From the NCBI GenBank assembly GCA_004144185.1, contig SEFP01000002.1:744001-808000 (forward strand): a DNA stretch of 64,000 nucleotides, in the 5' to 3' direction. This document shows positions 42,463-51,840 of the stretch, one piece after another; the stretch's first letter is position 1; every line of letters begins with the position of its first letter. The stretch is from Sphingobacteriales bacterium. Lineage in GTDB: Bacteria; Bacteroidota; Bacteroidia; Chitinophagales; Chitinophagaceae. The notes below the pieces were generated by a model. It worked only from the letters and a program-made list of their open reading frames with translations, did no database searches and was not told the origin of the DNA. The translations under genes and the position numbers were made by a program.

Positions 42463-45141
42463 ATGGCTTCTCCTAAGAAAATACCCTCTAAAAAAGCGGC
42501 AACGCCCCCACCCGTTGCGCCTCCCCGCAAAGAATCGGTCGCTCCCCGGCCGGTCTTCCGCCGCCGTCAGGCGCGGCTGCTGCTGGGAACCCTTCTGTTT
42601 ATCGCCGGCGCCTTTACCCTGATGGCGCTTCTGTCGTATTTTTTCACCTGGCAGACCGATCAGGATCTGGTTTCCGGAACCGAAAGTGCAACCGATTATC
42701 TGGTTAAAGACCGTGCAGAAGTTGCCAACTGGGGCGGACGCCTGGGCGCTTCGCTTTCGCATGCACTGGTGTTTCGCGGCGTTGGTATTGCCGCACTGGC
42801 GCTGGCGTTCTGGTTGCTGGCTGCCGGTATCCATGTAATTTATGGTAAGCGGGCATTGCCGGCCATGCGGTATCTGCGCTGGCTGGCTTTGGTGCTGTTG
42901 GTAGCAGCCCCACTCTTTACCTATTTATTTCCTCAAAGTGCTTTTGCCTGGGGCGGGGCGCTGGGAAGCGAATCGGTTCTGTTTCTGAACGGATTGCTGG
43001 GGAAAGCCGGTACCGGTATGGTGCTGCTGGCTGTCACGGCATTTGTAGTATTTGTAGTGTTTGCACTCGATGTGCGTCCTCTGTTGCGCCGGGCCCGCTA
43101 TACCGCCCGTACGGCCTACAATGCGGTTGCACCGACGCCTTCTCCCGATGAGATCAATGTTCCGGAACCCGCTCCTGTTCAGGCAGTAGCACCTCCGGTA
43201 ACACCTACTCCGCTTTCTGCGATGGATACGGTAATAGTCACGGATCCGGTACCCGATATCAAGCCGTTGGATCATCTCCCGGCAGAAGCACCCGCCGAAA
43301 CCCCTTTTCCGGTTCATGTGGCCCCGGCTCCGGAACCGGTTCCCTTTATAGGGCCTGCGGCAGCATCCTCCAGACTTCAGGTAGATCTGGACACCGGTGA
43401 AGTTCTGACGCCTGTTGAGATTCCGGACCCGATCCGTCCCCCCCTGCCGCCACCCATCCTTTCAGTTCCGGTAATGCCGGAAGTAGCTTTGGAGGTTCCG
43501 GAACCGCCGGCACCGCTTCCAAAGAAGAAACCGGTTGAAGAGACTGAACCATCGCTTGAGGTAATCCAGGTTGCAGAAAAGCCGGCTCCTGTGACGGTGC
43601 GTCATGGCGCGCACATCACGGTCGCAGATAACGAGCCCTATGCGCCGGAGCTCGACCTTCCGGACTACCAGTTTCCAACACTCGATTTGCTGGAAGAACG
43701 CAATCAGGGCACAGTTGCCCTCGATACCGAAGAGCTGGAGAAAAACAAAAGCCAGATCATCCAGACCTTGCGTTCGTTCGGCATTGAGATTCAGCAGATT
43801 AAAGCCACGGTAGGCCCTACGGTAACCTTATACGAGATTGTACCGGCCGAAGGCGTGCGGATTTCCAAGATCCGGAATCTGGAAGACGATATCGCGCTGA
43901 ACCTCGCCGCGTTGGGCATCCGGATCATCGCTCCCATCCCCGGAAAAGGCACAATCGGAATTGAAGTACCGAATGCACACAAGCAGATAGTGCCGATGCG
44001 GGCCCTGCTGTCGTCCGAAAAGTTTGTGAATGCTAAAATGAGTTTGCCGGTAGCGCTGGGCAAAACCATTTCCAACGAAAATTATATTATCGACCTCGCC
44101 ACGATGCCCCACTTGTTGATGGCAGGGGCTACCGGTCAGGGTAAATCGGTCGGAATCAATGCCATTCTGGTTTCGCTGCTGTATAAGAAGCATCCGAGCC
44201 AGTTGAAGTTTGTGATGGTCGATCCGAAAAAGGTAGAGCTTTCCATTTACAAGACGATCGAAAAGCACTTCCTGGCAAAATTGCCCAACGAGGAAGACGC
44301 CATTATTACCGATACCAAAAAGGTGATCTACACCCTCAATGCCTTGTGTATTGAAATGGACAACCGCTACGAACTGCTTAAGGAAGCCGGTACGCGGAAT
44401 ATTAAAGAGTACAACGACAAGTTTATGGCCCGCCGCCTGAACCCGGAACGCGGCCATAAATACCTGCCATTTATCGTGCTGGTTGTGGATGAGTTTGCCG
44501 ATCTGATCATGACTGCCGGCAAGGAAGTGGAAATGCCCATTGCGCGACTGGCACAGCTGGCCCGTGCCGTAGGCATCCATCTGATTATTGCTACCCAGCG
44601 TCCGAGTGTCAATGTAATTACCGGTACTATCAAAGCCAACTTCCCGGGCCGGGTTGCCTTCAAGGTTTCCGCCAAAGTCGACAGCCGGACGATTCTGGAT
44701 GCCGGAGGCGCCGAGCAGTTAGTTGGCCGGGGTGATATGCTGGTTTCACACGGTTCGGAGCTGATCCGGTTGCAATGTGCCTTTGTAGACACCCCGGAAG
44801 TAGAAAGCATTGTCGATTTTATTGGCAGCCAGCGGGGCTATCCCAGCGCGTTTGAGCTTCCGGAATACGAAGGTGCCGATGACGATGGCGCGAAGGAAAG
44901 CGTGGACCTGACCAACCGGGATGCGAAGTTTACCGACTGCGCCCGTGTAGTGGTACAGTCGCAAAGCGGTTCTACGTCGATGCTGCAACGTAAGTTTAAT
45001 CTGGGCTACAACCGGGCCGGCCGCATCATGGATCAGCTGGAGGCTGCGGGCATCGTAGGCCCCGCCAGTGGCTCCAAACCGCGGGATGTGCTGTACCATA
45101 CCGAAGCCGAGCTGGAGGAATTTTTACAAAGCCTTGGCTAA
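42463..45141 (+). CDS. ftsK: DNA translocase FtsK
   Basis: The 892-aa protein has four N-terminal membrane helices (about 45-220), a Pro- and Glu-rich linker (about 225-410) and the FtsK motor. The alpha domain begins near LDLLEERNQGTVALDTEELE. The Walker A is MAGATGQGKSVGINAI near residue 555, and Walker B is IVLVVDEFADLIMTAGKEVE. The gamma winged-helix is at the C-terminus (RKFNLGYNRAGRIMDQLEAAGIVGP) and reads polar DNA sequences. FtsK tethers to the septum and moves chromosome ends for XerCD resolution. Four TTCCGGAA sites occur inside. It is followed by lolA at 56 bp, a common Bacteroidota pairing. Confidence 0.95.
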   Translation: MASPKKIPSKKAATPPPVAPPRKESVAPRPVFRRRQARLLLGTLLFIAGAFTLMALLSYFFTWQTDQDLVSGTESATDYLVKDRAEVANWGGRLGASLSHALVFRGVGIAALALAFWLLAAGIHVIYGKRALPAMRYLRWLALVLLVAAPLFTYLFPQSAFAWGGALGSESVLFLNGLLGKAGTGMVLLAVTAFVVFVVFALDVRPLLRRARYTARTAYNAVAPTPSPDEINVPEPAPVQAVAPPVTPTPLSAMDTVIVTDPVPDIKPLDHLPAEAPAETPFPVHVAPAPEPVPFIGPAAASSRLQVDLDTGEVLTPVEIPDPIRPPLPPPILSVPVMPEVALEVPEPPAPLPKKKPVEETEPSLEVIQVAEKPAPVTVRHGAHITVADNEPYAPELDLPDYQFPTLDLLEERNQGTVALDTEELEKNKSQIIQTLRSFGIEIQQIKATVGPTVTLYEIVPAEGVRISKIRNLEDDIALNLAALGIRIIAPIPGKGTIGIEVPNAHKQIVPMRALLSSEKFVNAKMSLPVALGKTISNENYIIDLATMPHLLMAGATGQGKSVGINAILVSLLYKKHPSQLKFVMVDPKKVELSIYKTIEKHFLAKLPNEEDAIITDTKKVIYTLNALCIEMDNRYELLKEAGTRNIKEYNDKFMARRLNPERGHKYLPFIVLVVDEFADLIMTAGKEVEMPIARLAQLARAVGIHLIIATQRPSVNVITGTIKANFPGRVAFKVSAKVDSRTILDAGGAEQLVGRGDMLVSHGSELIRLQCAFVDTPEVESIVDFIGSQRGYPSAFELPEYEGADDDGAKESVDLTNRDAKFTDCARVVVQSQSGSTSMLQRKFNLGYNRAGRIMDQLEAAGIVGPASGSKPRDVLYHTEAELEEFLQSLG

Positions 45142-45197
45142 ACATCCGCTTCCGGAATCTGTCTGAACCGGCACTACCACGCACCTTTGCACCTCTT

Positions 45198-45839
45198 ATG
45201 AAAAAACTGACGTATACGCTCGCGTTCACCTTACTGGCCTCCCCATTATTTGCCCAAGGCGACGCCAAAGCCAAAACGGTTCTGGATAATTTAAGCAAAA
45301 GTGTTTCAGCGCTGAAGTCTCTTAAAACAAACTTTACCCTGTCGCTGGCTTCTGCCAATGGTAAAACCCGCGATAAGAAAACAGGCAGCCTGGAAATGAA
45401 AGGCAATAAGTACCATGTGGTGCTGGGTCCGCAGGAAATTTTCTGCGATGGCCGTACGGTCTGGACCTATCTGAAAGATGCCGGTGAAGTTCAGGTTACC
45501 AACTTCAGTGCTTCGGAACAAACGCTTTCGCCGACCAAGCTGTTCACTAATTTTTACGATAAGGAGTATACTTATCGGTATGCAGGTGCCAAGACGGTGA
45601 ACGGCAAAGCAGCCAATGTGGTAGAACTGTCTCCTAAAACAGTGAAGCAGTTTAAAAAAGTAGAGCTGGCAGTGGATGCCAAAGCCAACAATCTGATTGG
45701 TGGTACCATCACCGAAAAAAACGGCACCGTGTATCAGTATGCAGTTAGTGGCTATACCCCGAACGCACCGGTTTCGGATGCGATGTTCACCTTCGATCCC
45801 AAGAAATACAAAGGTGTAGAGGTGGTAGACCTGCGTTAA
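45198..45839 (+). CDS. lolA: Periplasmic lipoprotein carrier LolA-like protein
   Basis: The 213-aa protein has a signal peptide (MKKLTYTLAFTLLASPLFAQ) and a LolA fold: SALKSLKTNFTLSL, GSLEMKGNKYHVVLGPQEIFCDGRTVWTYLKDAGEVQVTNF and FTFDPKKYKGVEVVDLR at the end. LolA carries lipoproteins from the LolCDE complex across the periplasm. Two-gene order with ftsK is typical. A LolC/E-type permease lies at 16644. A strong terminator follows. Confidence 0.9.
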   Translation: MKKLTYTLAFTLLASPLFAQGDAKAKTVLDNLSKSVSALKSLKTNFTLSLASANGKTRDKKTGSLEMKGNKYHVVLGPQEIFCDGRTVWTYLKDAGEVQVTNFSASEQTLSPTKLFTNFYDKEYTYRYAGAKTVNGKAANVVELSPKTVKQFKKVELAVDAKANNLIGGTITEKNGTVYQYAVSGYTPNAPVSDAMFTFDPKKYKGVEVVDLR

Positions 45840-45857
45840 GTGCACTTTCATCCTCTT

Positions 45858-45897
45858 AAAACAGCCTCGCTTGGATCTAACCAAGCGAGGCTGTTTT
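45858..45897 (+). terminator. Strong intrinsic terminator of ftsK-lolA
   Basis: A perfect 17-bp stem (AAAACAGCCTCGCTTGG / CCAAGCGAGGCTGTTTT) with a six-base loop. Confidence 0.9.
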
Positions 45898-46126
45898 CAC
45901 TCCGGATAATTCTTTTTGCGCCCGACGCCAAAGTAGTTCGCGGGCTATGAACGATCCGGAACGTACTCTCCTTCATACCAGCGCATACAATCCTGTTAAT
46001 AGGATTATCCTATACTAAAAATTTTGTTAAAATCAGTCCCAACACCCTGTCATTCCGGAAAACCGTTTGAATCCGGAGGGTTCTCTTAAATCCGTTCTAC
46101 ATACGACCGATTGCACCCTGAAATTG

Positions 46127-46134
46127 TACCTTTG
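46127..46134 (+). promoter_or_regulatory. Candidate pyrG promoter box TACCTTTG
   Basis: An exact TAnnTTTG match 57 bases before the pyrG ATG, in a gene-free stretch (45898-46191) that otherwise shows only one TTCCGGAA site and a small AATCCT/AGGATT hairpin near 45990. Confidence 0.45.
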
Positions 46135-46191
46135 CCCGACCGCTGGATTTTTGTAAAAAGGCCGGTCGCAGAAAAAGAACACACGCATCTT

Positions 46192-47844
46192 ATGAGCAAG
46201 TTTATTTTCGTAACCGGTGGGGTTACCTCTTCTTTAGGTAAAGGGATTGTAGCGGCCTCGCTGGCCAAGCTCCTTCAGGCACGTGGCTACCGGACGACCA
46301 TCCAGAAATTTGATCCGTATATCAACATTGATCCGGGTACGCTGAATCCGTATGAACATGGGGAGTGCTATGTAACCGAAGATGGTGCCGAAACCGATCT
46401 GGATCTCGGTCACTATGAGCGGTTCCTCAATACACCCACCTCGCAGGCCAACAACGTCACTACCGGCCGCATCTATCAATATGTGATCAGCCGGGAGCGC
46501 GAAGGTGCATTTCTGGGTAAAACGGTACAGGTCGTGCCGCACATTACCGACGAAATCAAGCGCCGGATGACGCTGTTGGGCCAAGACGATACGTACGACG
46601 TGGTCATCACCGAGCTGGGTGGCACCGTAGGCGACATCGAATCCCTGCCGTTTCTGGAAGCCGTACGCCAGTTGAAGTGGGAGCTGGGCGATGAAAACTG
46701 CCTGGTCGTTCACCTGACACTGGTGCCGTACCTCAGAGCTGCCAAAGAACTTAAAACCAAGCCGACCCAGCACTCGGTTAAAATGATGAGCGAAAACGGC
46801 CTCAATCCGGATGTGCTGGTCTGCCGGACTGAAGAGCCGCTTTACAATGAACTGAAGCGCAAGATTGCCTTGTTCTGCAACGTCACTACAAACGCGGTGA
46901 TCGAAGCCCGTGATGCCGATACCATTTATGGGGTGCCGCTGGAAATGATGCGTGAGGGTCTGGATACCATTTGTCTTCAGAAGCTTCAGATGCCTATGGG
47001 ACAGGAACCACAGCTGGACAAGTGGAAAGAGTTTCTGAACAAGCTTCGTTACCCTAAATCCAAGGTGACGATTGGCCTGATCGGTAAATACGTGGAACTT
47101 CAGGATGCCTATAAATCGATCCTGGAAGCGCTGATTCACGCCGGTGCGGTCAATGAATGCAAAGTAGAGGTAGTCAACATCCACTCCGAATACCTGACAC
47201 CGGAAACCAGCGCTGAGAAGCTGCAACATCTGGATGCAGTACTGGTGGCCCCGGGCTTCGGCTCGCGCGGCATTGAAGGCAAGATTGACGCTATCCGGTA
47301 TGCCCGTGAAAGCAACCTGCCGTTTTTGGGCATCTGCCTCGGCATGCAAATGGCCTGTGTAGAATTTGCCCGGAACGTGCTCGGATACGAAGACGCCTTC
47401 TCGACAGAGATGCATGCGGATACCCAACATCCTGTAATCTCGATGATGGAAGATCAGAAGAAAATCAAAAACATGGGTGGCACCATGCGTCTGGGCTCTT
47501 ATGACTGCGAACTGAATCCGGATTCGCGCATTGCTGCCTGCTATGGTACGCCACATATCCGGGAGCGTCACCGTCACCGCTACGAGTTCAACAACGATTA
47601 TCTCGACCGGTTTGAGGACGCCGGATTTTTGCCGGTTGGCCGGAATTCCAAAACCGGACTGGTCGAAGTCATGGAACTGAAAGACCATCCGTTTTACATT
47701 GGGGTGCAGTATCACCCGGAATATAAAAGCACAGTTGAGAATCCACACCCGCTGTTTGTAGGATTTGTAAAAGCTGCGCTGGAAGCACAGGACGTACGTA
47801 AAACCTCTAAAGACCCGGCGGCTGCTTTAGAAGCCGTAAAGTAG
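46192..47844 (+). CDS. pyrG: CTP synthase
   Basis: The 550-aa enzyme makes CTP from UTP, ATP and glutamine. The synthetase domain opens with MSKFIFVTGGVTSSLGKGI (P-loop) and includes GTVGDIESLPFLEA. The glutamine amidotransferase domain has the nucleophile in FLGICLGMQMACVEFA and the His-Glu pair in GVQYHPEYKS. ATG 46192 is set by homology. The gene has no TTCCGGAA in 1.65 kb, unlike its neighbours. It is followed at 32 bp by a membrane protein gene. Confidence 0.97.
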   Translation: MSKFIFVTGGVTSSLGKGIVAASLAKLLQARGYRTTIQKFDPYINIDPGTLNPYEHGECYVTEDGAETDLDLGHYERFLNTPTSQANNVTTGRIYQYVISREREGAFLGKTVQVVPHITDEIKRRMTLLGQDDTYDVVITELGGTVGDIESLPFLEAVRQLKWELGDENCLVVHLTLVPYLRAAKELKTKPTQHSVKMMSENGLNPDVLVCRTEEPLYNELKRKIALFCNVTTNAVIEARDADTIYGVPLEMMREGLDTICLQKLQMPMGQEPQLDKWKEFLNKLRYPKSKVTIGLIGKYVELQDAYKSILEALIHAGAVNECKVEVVNIHSEYLTPETSAEKLQHLDAVLVAPGFGSRGIEGKIDAIRYARESNLPFLGICLGMQMACVEFARNVLGYEDAFSTEMHADTQHPVISMMEDQKKIKNMGGTMRLGSYDCELNPDSRIAACYGTPHIRERHRHRYEFNNDYLDRFEDAGFLPVGRNSKTGLVEVMELKDHPFYIGVQYHPEYKSTVENPHPLFVGFVKAALEAQDVRKTSKDPAAALEAVK

Positions 47845-47876
47845 GTCTTTTAAATTCGTTCCGGAACACACTCAGG

Positions 47877-49445
47877 ATGGGCCGTCTGCAAAAGCATTAC
47901 CAGCTGGTAGTTTTCTTGTTGGCGGCCCATTTGCTGTATGCGCCGGCCTGGGAAGCGGGTCTGGTGCGGGATGTAAGCGGCTGGCTGCAAACCCTGCACC
48001 ACCAGTCGTTTCCGGATTACCTGATGCGACGCGGTTTGCAGGTCGAAAGCCTGTATCCGGTGACGCAGGGAATGTTGTGGGTCTGGTGGAAGCTGTTCGG
48101 CATTCATCCGTTGCCTTGGCATCTTATGATGGTCAGTATCCATGGGGTTTGTGCCTGGGGGTGGATGCGGTTCTACCGTCGCATCTTCCGGAACGATTCG
48201 ATCGGGCTGTTTGCCGGATGGTTTGTACTGGTTTCGCCGTATGCAACCGAGGTCGTTGTCTGGGAAGCCGGGTATCATTACTTGCAAGGGATGCTGCTGT
48301 TGCTGGCAGTCTTGTGGTGTTTGTTTCGCTACTTCGATTCCGGAAAAACAATCTGGCTGGGCTTGGGCGTGCTGCTGTTTATTCCATCGCTGTTTGCGCT
48401 GGAGGTCTTTTACCTGACGCCGGTGTCTGTAGCGGTACTGCTCGTGCATTTCCGGAAGAATCCACTTTCCCCGAAGGCGGTCCGTTGGTTGCTGCTTCCG
48501 ATTTTGGGACTGTGCCTCGCGCAGTATCTCCTGTTCCGAAGCCTGTATCACTATCAGGTGCCTCACATCGAGGCTATTCATCCAAGGCGGGTTGGTGGCT
48601 ATCTGCGCAAACCGGCTAAATACCTGTTTAACCTGTTCCTGATGGGTCGCTACTGGCCGGACACGCTGCGGCAAACAGTGTATGGATTTCTGAACAGCGC
48701 TGGGTTTCTGGCGGGGTTTTACCTGATCGTAGCAGCAGGAGTGTTTCAGTTCCGGAAACGGTTCCGGCTGCTGCTGAACCAGCCGGTCTGGGTTCCGCTG
48801 GCTACCGGGCTCGCTGCGCTGCTCCTGGTTACACCGCTGTATTTTCAGGATGCCGGCCAGGTCGATTTTGACCGCTATACCTATTTTATGCTTCCGGCAG
48901 TGGGGGCGTTGCTCGGCTATTGGATTGCCAACCCAACCGTCCGGATACTTGTGCTGGTAGGTGCGGCTGGGTTGCTTTTGTACACTGTTTTGGGCTGGCG
49001 CAGAAGCGACGCCCTGAACCGGAAGCTGCTGCTGGGCATTCCGGATTTTAAGGATGGCCGGACGACGGTGTTGCTCAATGTTCCCAACACGTATAACGGC
49101 ATTCCTATGACAGGCCAGACGACTGACGGAGAAGTAGGGCTGATGCGCCGGTATGTATTTCAAAAGCCTTTTTCCGGTCTGGTAACAGAACCCTGCGCCT
49201 GCAACATTGCTTCCGAACAGGATCTGGTTGTCACAACCCAGTGGCAGGGGCCACAAACTGTGCGGGTGACTCAACCCAACGGTGGTGGCTGGTGGGTCGG
49301 TGGAGGAGCCAATGTGGACTGGGCCAACGACTGGTTTTCGGTGCAGTTTATTCCGGAACGCAGCGCGTATGACCTTCATTTAAAACAGCCCGTGGCGCAG
49401 TACCACCTCCTGCACTGGCGTAACGACCGCTGGATTGAACTTTAA
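47877..49445 (+). CDS. Polytopic membrane protein, GT-C-like (unassigned)
   Basis: The 522-aa protein has about ten hydrophobic segments, for example LLLLAVLWCLFRYF and FLAGFYLIVAAGVFQF, and a soluble C-terminal domain of about 150 residues. The N-terminal pattern with HHQSFPDYLMRRGLQ, an early short loop, and many aromatic residues recalls GT-C type lipid-linked sugar transferases; I cannot see a decisive DD or ED motif. The mostly beta C-terminus (TQWQGPQTVRVTQPNGGGWW) could be periplasmic. It may add or transport an envelope glycan. It follows pyrG and precedes the metal-receptor gene by six bases. Five TTCCGGAA sites lie within. Confidence 0.65.
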   Translation: MGRLQKHYQLVVFLLAAHLLYAPAWEAGLVRDVSGWLQTLHHQSFPDYLMRRGLQVESLYPVTQGMLWVWWKLFGIHPLPWHLMMVSIHGVCAWGWMRFYRRIFRNDSIGLFAGWFVLVSPYATEVVVWEAGYHYLQGMLLLLAVLWCLFRYFDSGKTIWLGLGVLLFIPSLFALEVFYLTPVSVAVLLVHFRKNPLSPKAVRWLLLPILGLCLAQYLLFRSLYHYQVPHIEAIHPRRVGGYLRKPAKYLFNLFLMGRYWPDTLRQTVYGFLNSAGFLAGFYLIVAAGVFQFRKRFRLLLNQPVWVPLATGLAALLLVTPLYFQDAGQVDFDRYTYFMLPAVGALLGYWIANPTVRILVLVGAAGLLLYTVLGWRRSDALNRKLLLGIPDFKDGRTTVLLNVPNTYNGIPMTGQTTDGEVGLMRRYVFQKPFSGLVTEPCACNIASEQDLVVTTQWQGPQTVRVTQPNGGGWWVGGGANVDWANDWFSVQFIPERSAYDLHLKQPVAQYHLLHWRNDRWIEL

Positions 49446-49451
49446 CCGTGT

Positions 49452-50246
49452 ATGCTTCTTTCTGTTACCGATATGCTGGGCCGCGAACTACAGGTTCCGG
49501 AACAGCCCCTTCGCATCGTGTCGCTGGTGCCTTCGCAGACCGAACTGCTGGCCGATCTGGGGCTGGACGCTGAGGTAGTGGGCATTACTAAGTTTTGTGT
49601 GCATCCGGAATCCTGGTTTCGGACCAAAGCGCGCGTGGGCGGTACCAAAGATGTAAAGCCGGAGCGGGTAGCAGCGCTACATCCGGACTTGATCCTGGCC
49701 AATAAAGAAGAAAATGTACAGGCGCAGGTAGACGCCCTTTCCGGAATTGCGCCCGTTTGGGTCAGCGATATCCATACACTGGCCGATGCCCTGACGATGA
49801 TCCGGCAGGTTGGTGGATTGGTTGGAAGAAAAAACCCAGCGCAGACCCTTGCGCAACGGATTGAAACCGGATTCGCGACCCTGCAAAAAAGTCTGGTGCC
49901 GGAACGGGTGGCGTATGCCATCTGGCGCGATCCCTGGATGTGGGCCGGTGGCGATACGTTTATCCACGATCTGTTGGAACGGTGCGGCTGGGAAAACGTT
50001 TTTTCCGGAACCCCGCGCTATCCGGAAGTATCGCTGGAAGCCCTGGCACTTCTGCAACCCGACCGGGTGCTGCTATCATCCGAGCCGTATCCGTTTCGGG
50101 AAAAGCATCTGACCGAGATCCAGGCGGTAGTACCCAACGCGATCATTCAGCTGGTCGATGGGGAACTGTTTTCCTGGTACGGCAGCCGGTTGCAATACTC
50201 GCCCGCTTATTTCCAACAATTACTGAATGCAGCCGGCGGTCGGTAG
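49452..50246 (+). CDS. Helical-backbone metal receptor protein (BtuF-like, no signal peptide)
   Basis: The 264-aa protein matches periplasmic cobalamin- and iron-binding proteins of the TroA fold: RIVSLVPSQTELLADLGLDAEVVGITKFCVHP, VGGTKDVKPERVAALHPDLILANKEEN, then a long backbone helix (TLAQRIETGFATLQK) and a C-terminal lobe. It begins MLLSVTDMLGRELQVPEQPLRIV with no signal peptide, so it is likely cytosolic; such forms are common in Bacteroidota and their role is not settled. No transporter genes are next to it, only two membrane proteins. Confidence 0.85.
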   Translation: MLLSVTDMLGRELQVPEQPLRIVSLVPSQTELLADLGLDAEVVGITKFCVHPESWFRTKARVGGTKDVKPERVAALHPDLILANKEENVQAQVDALSGIAPVWVSDIHTLADALTMIRQVGGLVGRKNPAQTLAQRIETGFATLQKSLVPERVAYAIWRDPWMWAGGDTFIHDLLERCGWENVFSGTPRYPEVSLEALALLQPDRVLLSSEPYPFREKHLTEIQAVVPNAIIQLVDGELFSWYGSRLQYSPAYFQQLLNAAGGR

Positions 50247-50250
50247 GAAG

Positions 50251-50258
50251 TAGTTTTG
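50251..50258 (+). promoter_or_regulatory. TAnnTTTG match before the second membrane gene
   Basis: TAGTTTTG lies eight bases before ATG 50267. It could be a promoter giving a nearly leaderless transcript, or chance within a tight operon. Confidence 0.25.
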
Positions 50259-50266
50259 CGTTTTCT

Positions 50267-51739
50267 ATGCCTTTTTCCGCGTCGTCGTATTTTACTAAAG
50301 CCTTTGGCTGGACGGCAGGCGCATTGATCCTGGCTATTGCGGTGCTGTATCCGCAGTATTGCGATGGAGTGGATCCCGACGCGACCGCTTATTTCACGCT
50401 GGCACGGCGCTGGGCACGCGGTGATTTCCAGGGCGCGATCAACGGCTACTGGAGTCCGTTTTCGATCTGGCTGACGGCTCTTCTCATGAAAGTCGGTATT
50501 CCGGAAATTGCAGCAGCTTTTATGCAGAATACTCTGGGTGCAGTCGCGTTTCTGGGAGCTTCTATGAGTCTGTTTCGACGGTTTGAATTGTCGAGGTCCT
50601 TTCTGAACATCGTATTGCCGGCACTGGGCTTTTTCTTGCTGCACGCCGTACTGGTGCAGTGGTTCAGCGATCTGTGGGGAGCCGCCTTCGAGCTGCTGGC
50701 CCTGCACCTGTTGTTTAAACCCGGCTTTTTCCGGAAGCCCGTCCATTGGATATTGTATGGACTGATTGGCGCGCTGGCGTATCTCGCTAAAAGTGTGTAT
50801 CTGCCTTTTTTTGTGCTGCAAACGATCGGCGCAGTCCTGCTCCGCAGAAACGAACCCTCCCTGTTCCGGAATCTTATGTTTCTGCTGACGGCCTTACTGG
50901 TTCCGGCATTGGTATGTCTGCCCTGGTGGTGGGCGCTGCGAAATCATTATGGGTTCTGGACCACCGGTGTTGCCGGAGGACTCAATATTTCCTGGGGCCT
51001 GGTAGGCCATCCGGTGTATCGGACCACTGATCTGTTGCTGCCCCCGCTTCATGCCGATGCCAGTTCGTTCTGGGAAGACCCGTGGTGGGTCAACGTACCG
51101 AAGACCCCTTTTTGGGAGACCCCGAATGCGTTCATCCGGCTGCTGCCCCGGCTGTATTACTTCCTGACCCGGCTCCTCGAAAAATCCGTGCTGCTGACCC
51201 TGTTTTTGCCGGTCGCCATTTTTGAATCCATCCGGCAACTGTTCCGGAAGCGGCTTCGGTTACCGGGCGATTTTAAAACCCAGCTGCTGCAATGGGCGCT
51301 GATGTTGTTTCCGGTGCCGTTTCTGCTGATTCACTCCGAAGTGCGGTACCTGTGGGTCTTGGCACCGCTTACCATTATCTGGGTCGGGCATTTGCTGGTC
51401 GACCGGTTTTTCAACCGTACGGTAGTGGTGTTGCTGGCCATCAGTCTGTGCGTTGACGGGCTCCTGTACCTTCCGGGAGGCTGGCAGCTGGGTCGATCTG
51501 AAAAAGCGTTTGCCAGGTCGCTTCAGGCGCAGTCGATCTGGGGTGATTTTATGACAGACACGTCCGTCAGCTATGGACAGGCCCTTCGGATTGCTTATTT
51601 TGCCGGGATGCGGTATTGGGTTGCCAAACAGCCAATAGCTCCCGATACGCTTCGCAACGGGCCGCATCCGGAATGGATTCTGCAATCGGTTCCCACAGTC
51701 AAGGGCGCTTCCGGAACCTACCGCATCCGGAAATTCTAA
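50267..51739 (+). CDS. GT-C-like membrane glycosyltransferase candidate
   Basis: The 490-aa protein has about eleven hydrophobic segments. Early residues YCDGVDPDATAYFTLARRWARGDFQGAING place acidic residues in the first outer loop, like the D/E site of ArnT/PMT-type lipid-linked glycosyltransferases, and GYWSPFSIWLTALLMK follows. The end is a short soluble tail. It probably adds a sugar at the outer face of the inner membrane. The track frame starts at 49940 inside the previous gene; ATG 50267 is the plausible start. It resembles 47877-49445 in general layout, and the two flank the metal-receptor gene. Five TTCCGGAA sites lie inside. Confidence 0.7.
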   Translation: MPFSASSYFTKAFGWTAGALILAIAVLYPQYCDGVDPDATAYFTLARRWARGDFQGAINGYWSPFSIWLTALLMKVGIPEIAAAFMQNTLGAVAFLGASMSLFRRFELSRSFLNIVLPALGFFLLHAVLVQWFSDLWGAAFELLALHLLFKPGFFRKPVHWILYGLIGALAYLAKSVYLPFFVLQTIGAVLLRRNEPSLFRNLMFLLTALLVPALVCLPWWWALRNHYGFWTTGVAGGLNISWGLVGHPVYRTTDLLLPPLHADASSFWEDPWWVNVPKTPFWETPNAFIRLLPRLYYFLTRLLEKSVLLTLFLPVAIFESIRQLFRKRLRLPGDFKTQLLQWALMLFPVPFLLIHSEVRYLWVLAPLTIIWVGHLLVDRFFNRTVVVLLAISLCVDGLLYLPGGWQLGRSEKAFARSLQAQSIWGDFMTDTSVSYGQALRIAYFAGMRYWVAKQPIAPDTLRNGPHPEWILQSVPTVKGASGTYRIRKF

Positions 51740-51792
51740 CCGGATTCCGATCAATCTGAAAATTCCTGCAACTGTACGGCAGTTTTTTGGTA

Positions 51793-51800
51793 TACTTTTG
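51793..51800 (+). promoter_or_regulatory. Candidate promoter box TACTTTTG of the aldolase gene
   Basis: An exact TAnnTTTG match 40 bases upstream of ATG 51841, in an AT-rich leader. Confidence 0.5.
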
Positions 51801-51840
51801 CAGCCGATTTACCGCATTTTTATTTTCCAAACGACTCCTC

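Noticed and set aside
45898-46191. Small RNA or riboswitch before pyrG
   Set aside because: Only a weak short hairpin and a promoter-like box are visible; nothing matches a known riboswitch.
46234-47748. 504-aa minus-strand ORF antisense to pyrG
   Set aside because: pyrG is certain on the plus strand. The antisense frame stays open because of its biased codons.
47850-49379. 509-aa minus-strand ORF antisense to the membrane protein gene
   Set aside because: It is rich in Gln, Pro, Arg and His with no domain pattern, as expected from the shadow of hydrophobic codons. The plus-strand frame has clear membrane helices.
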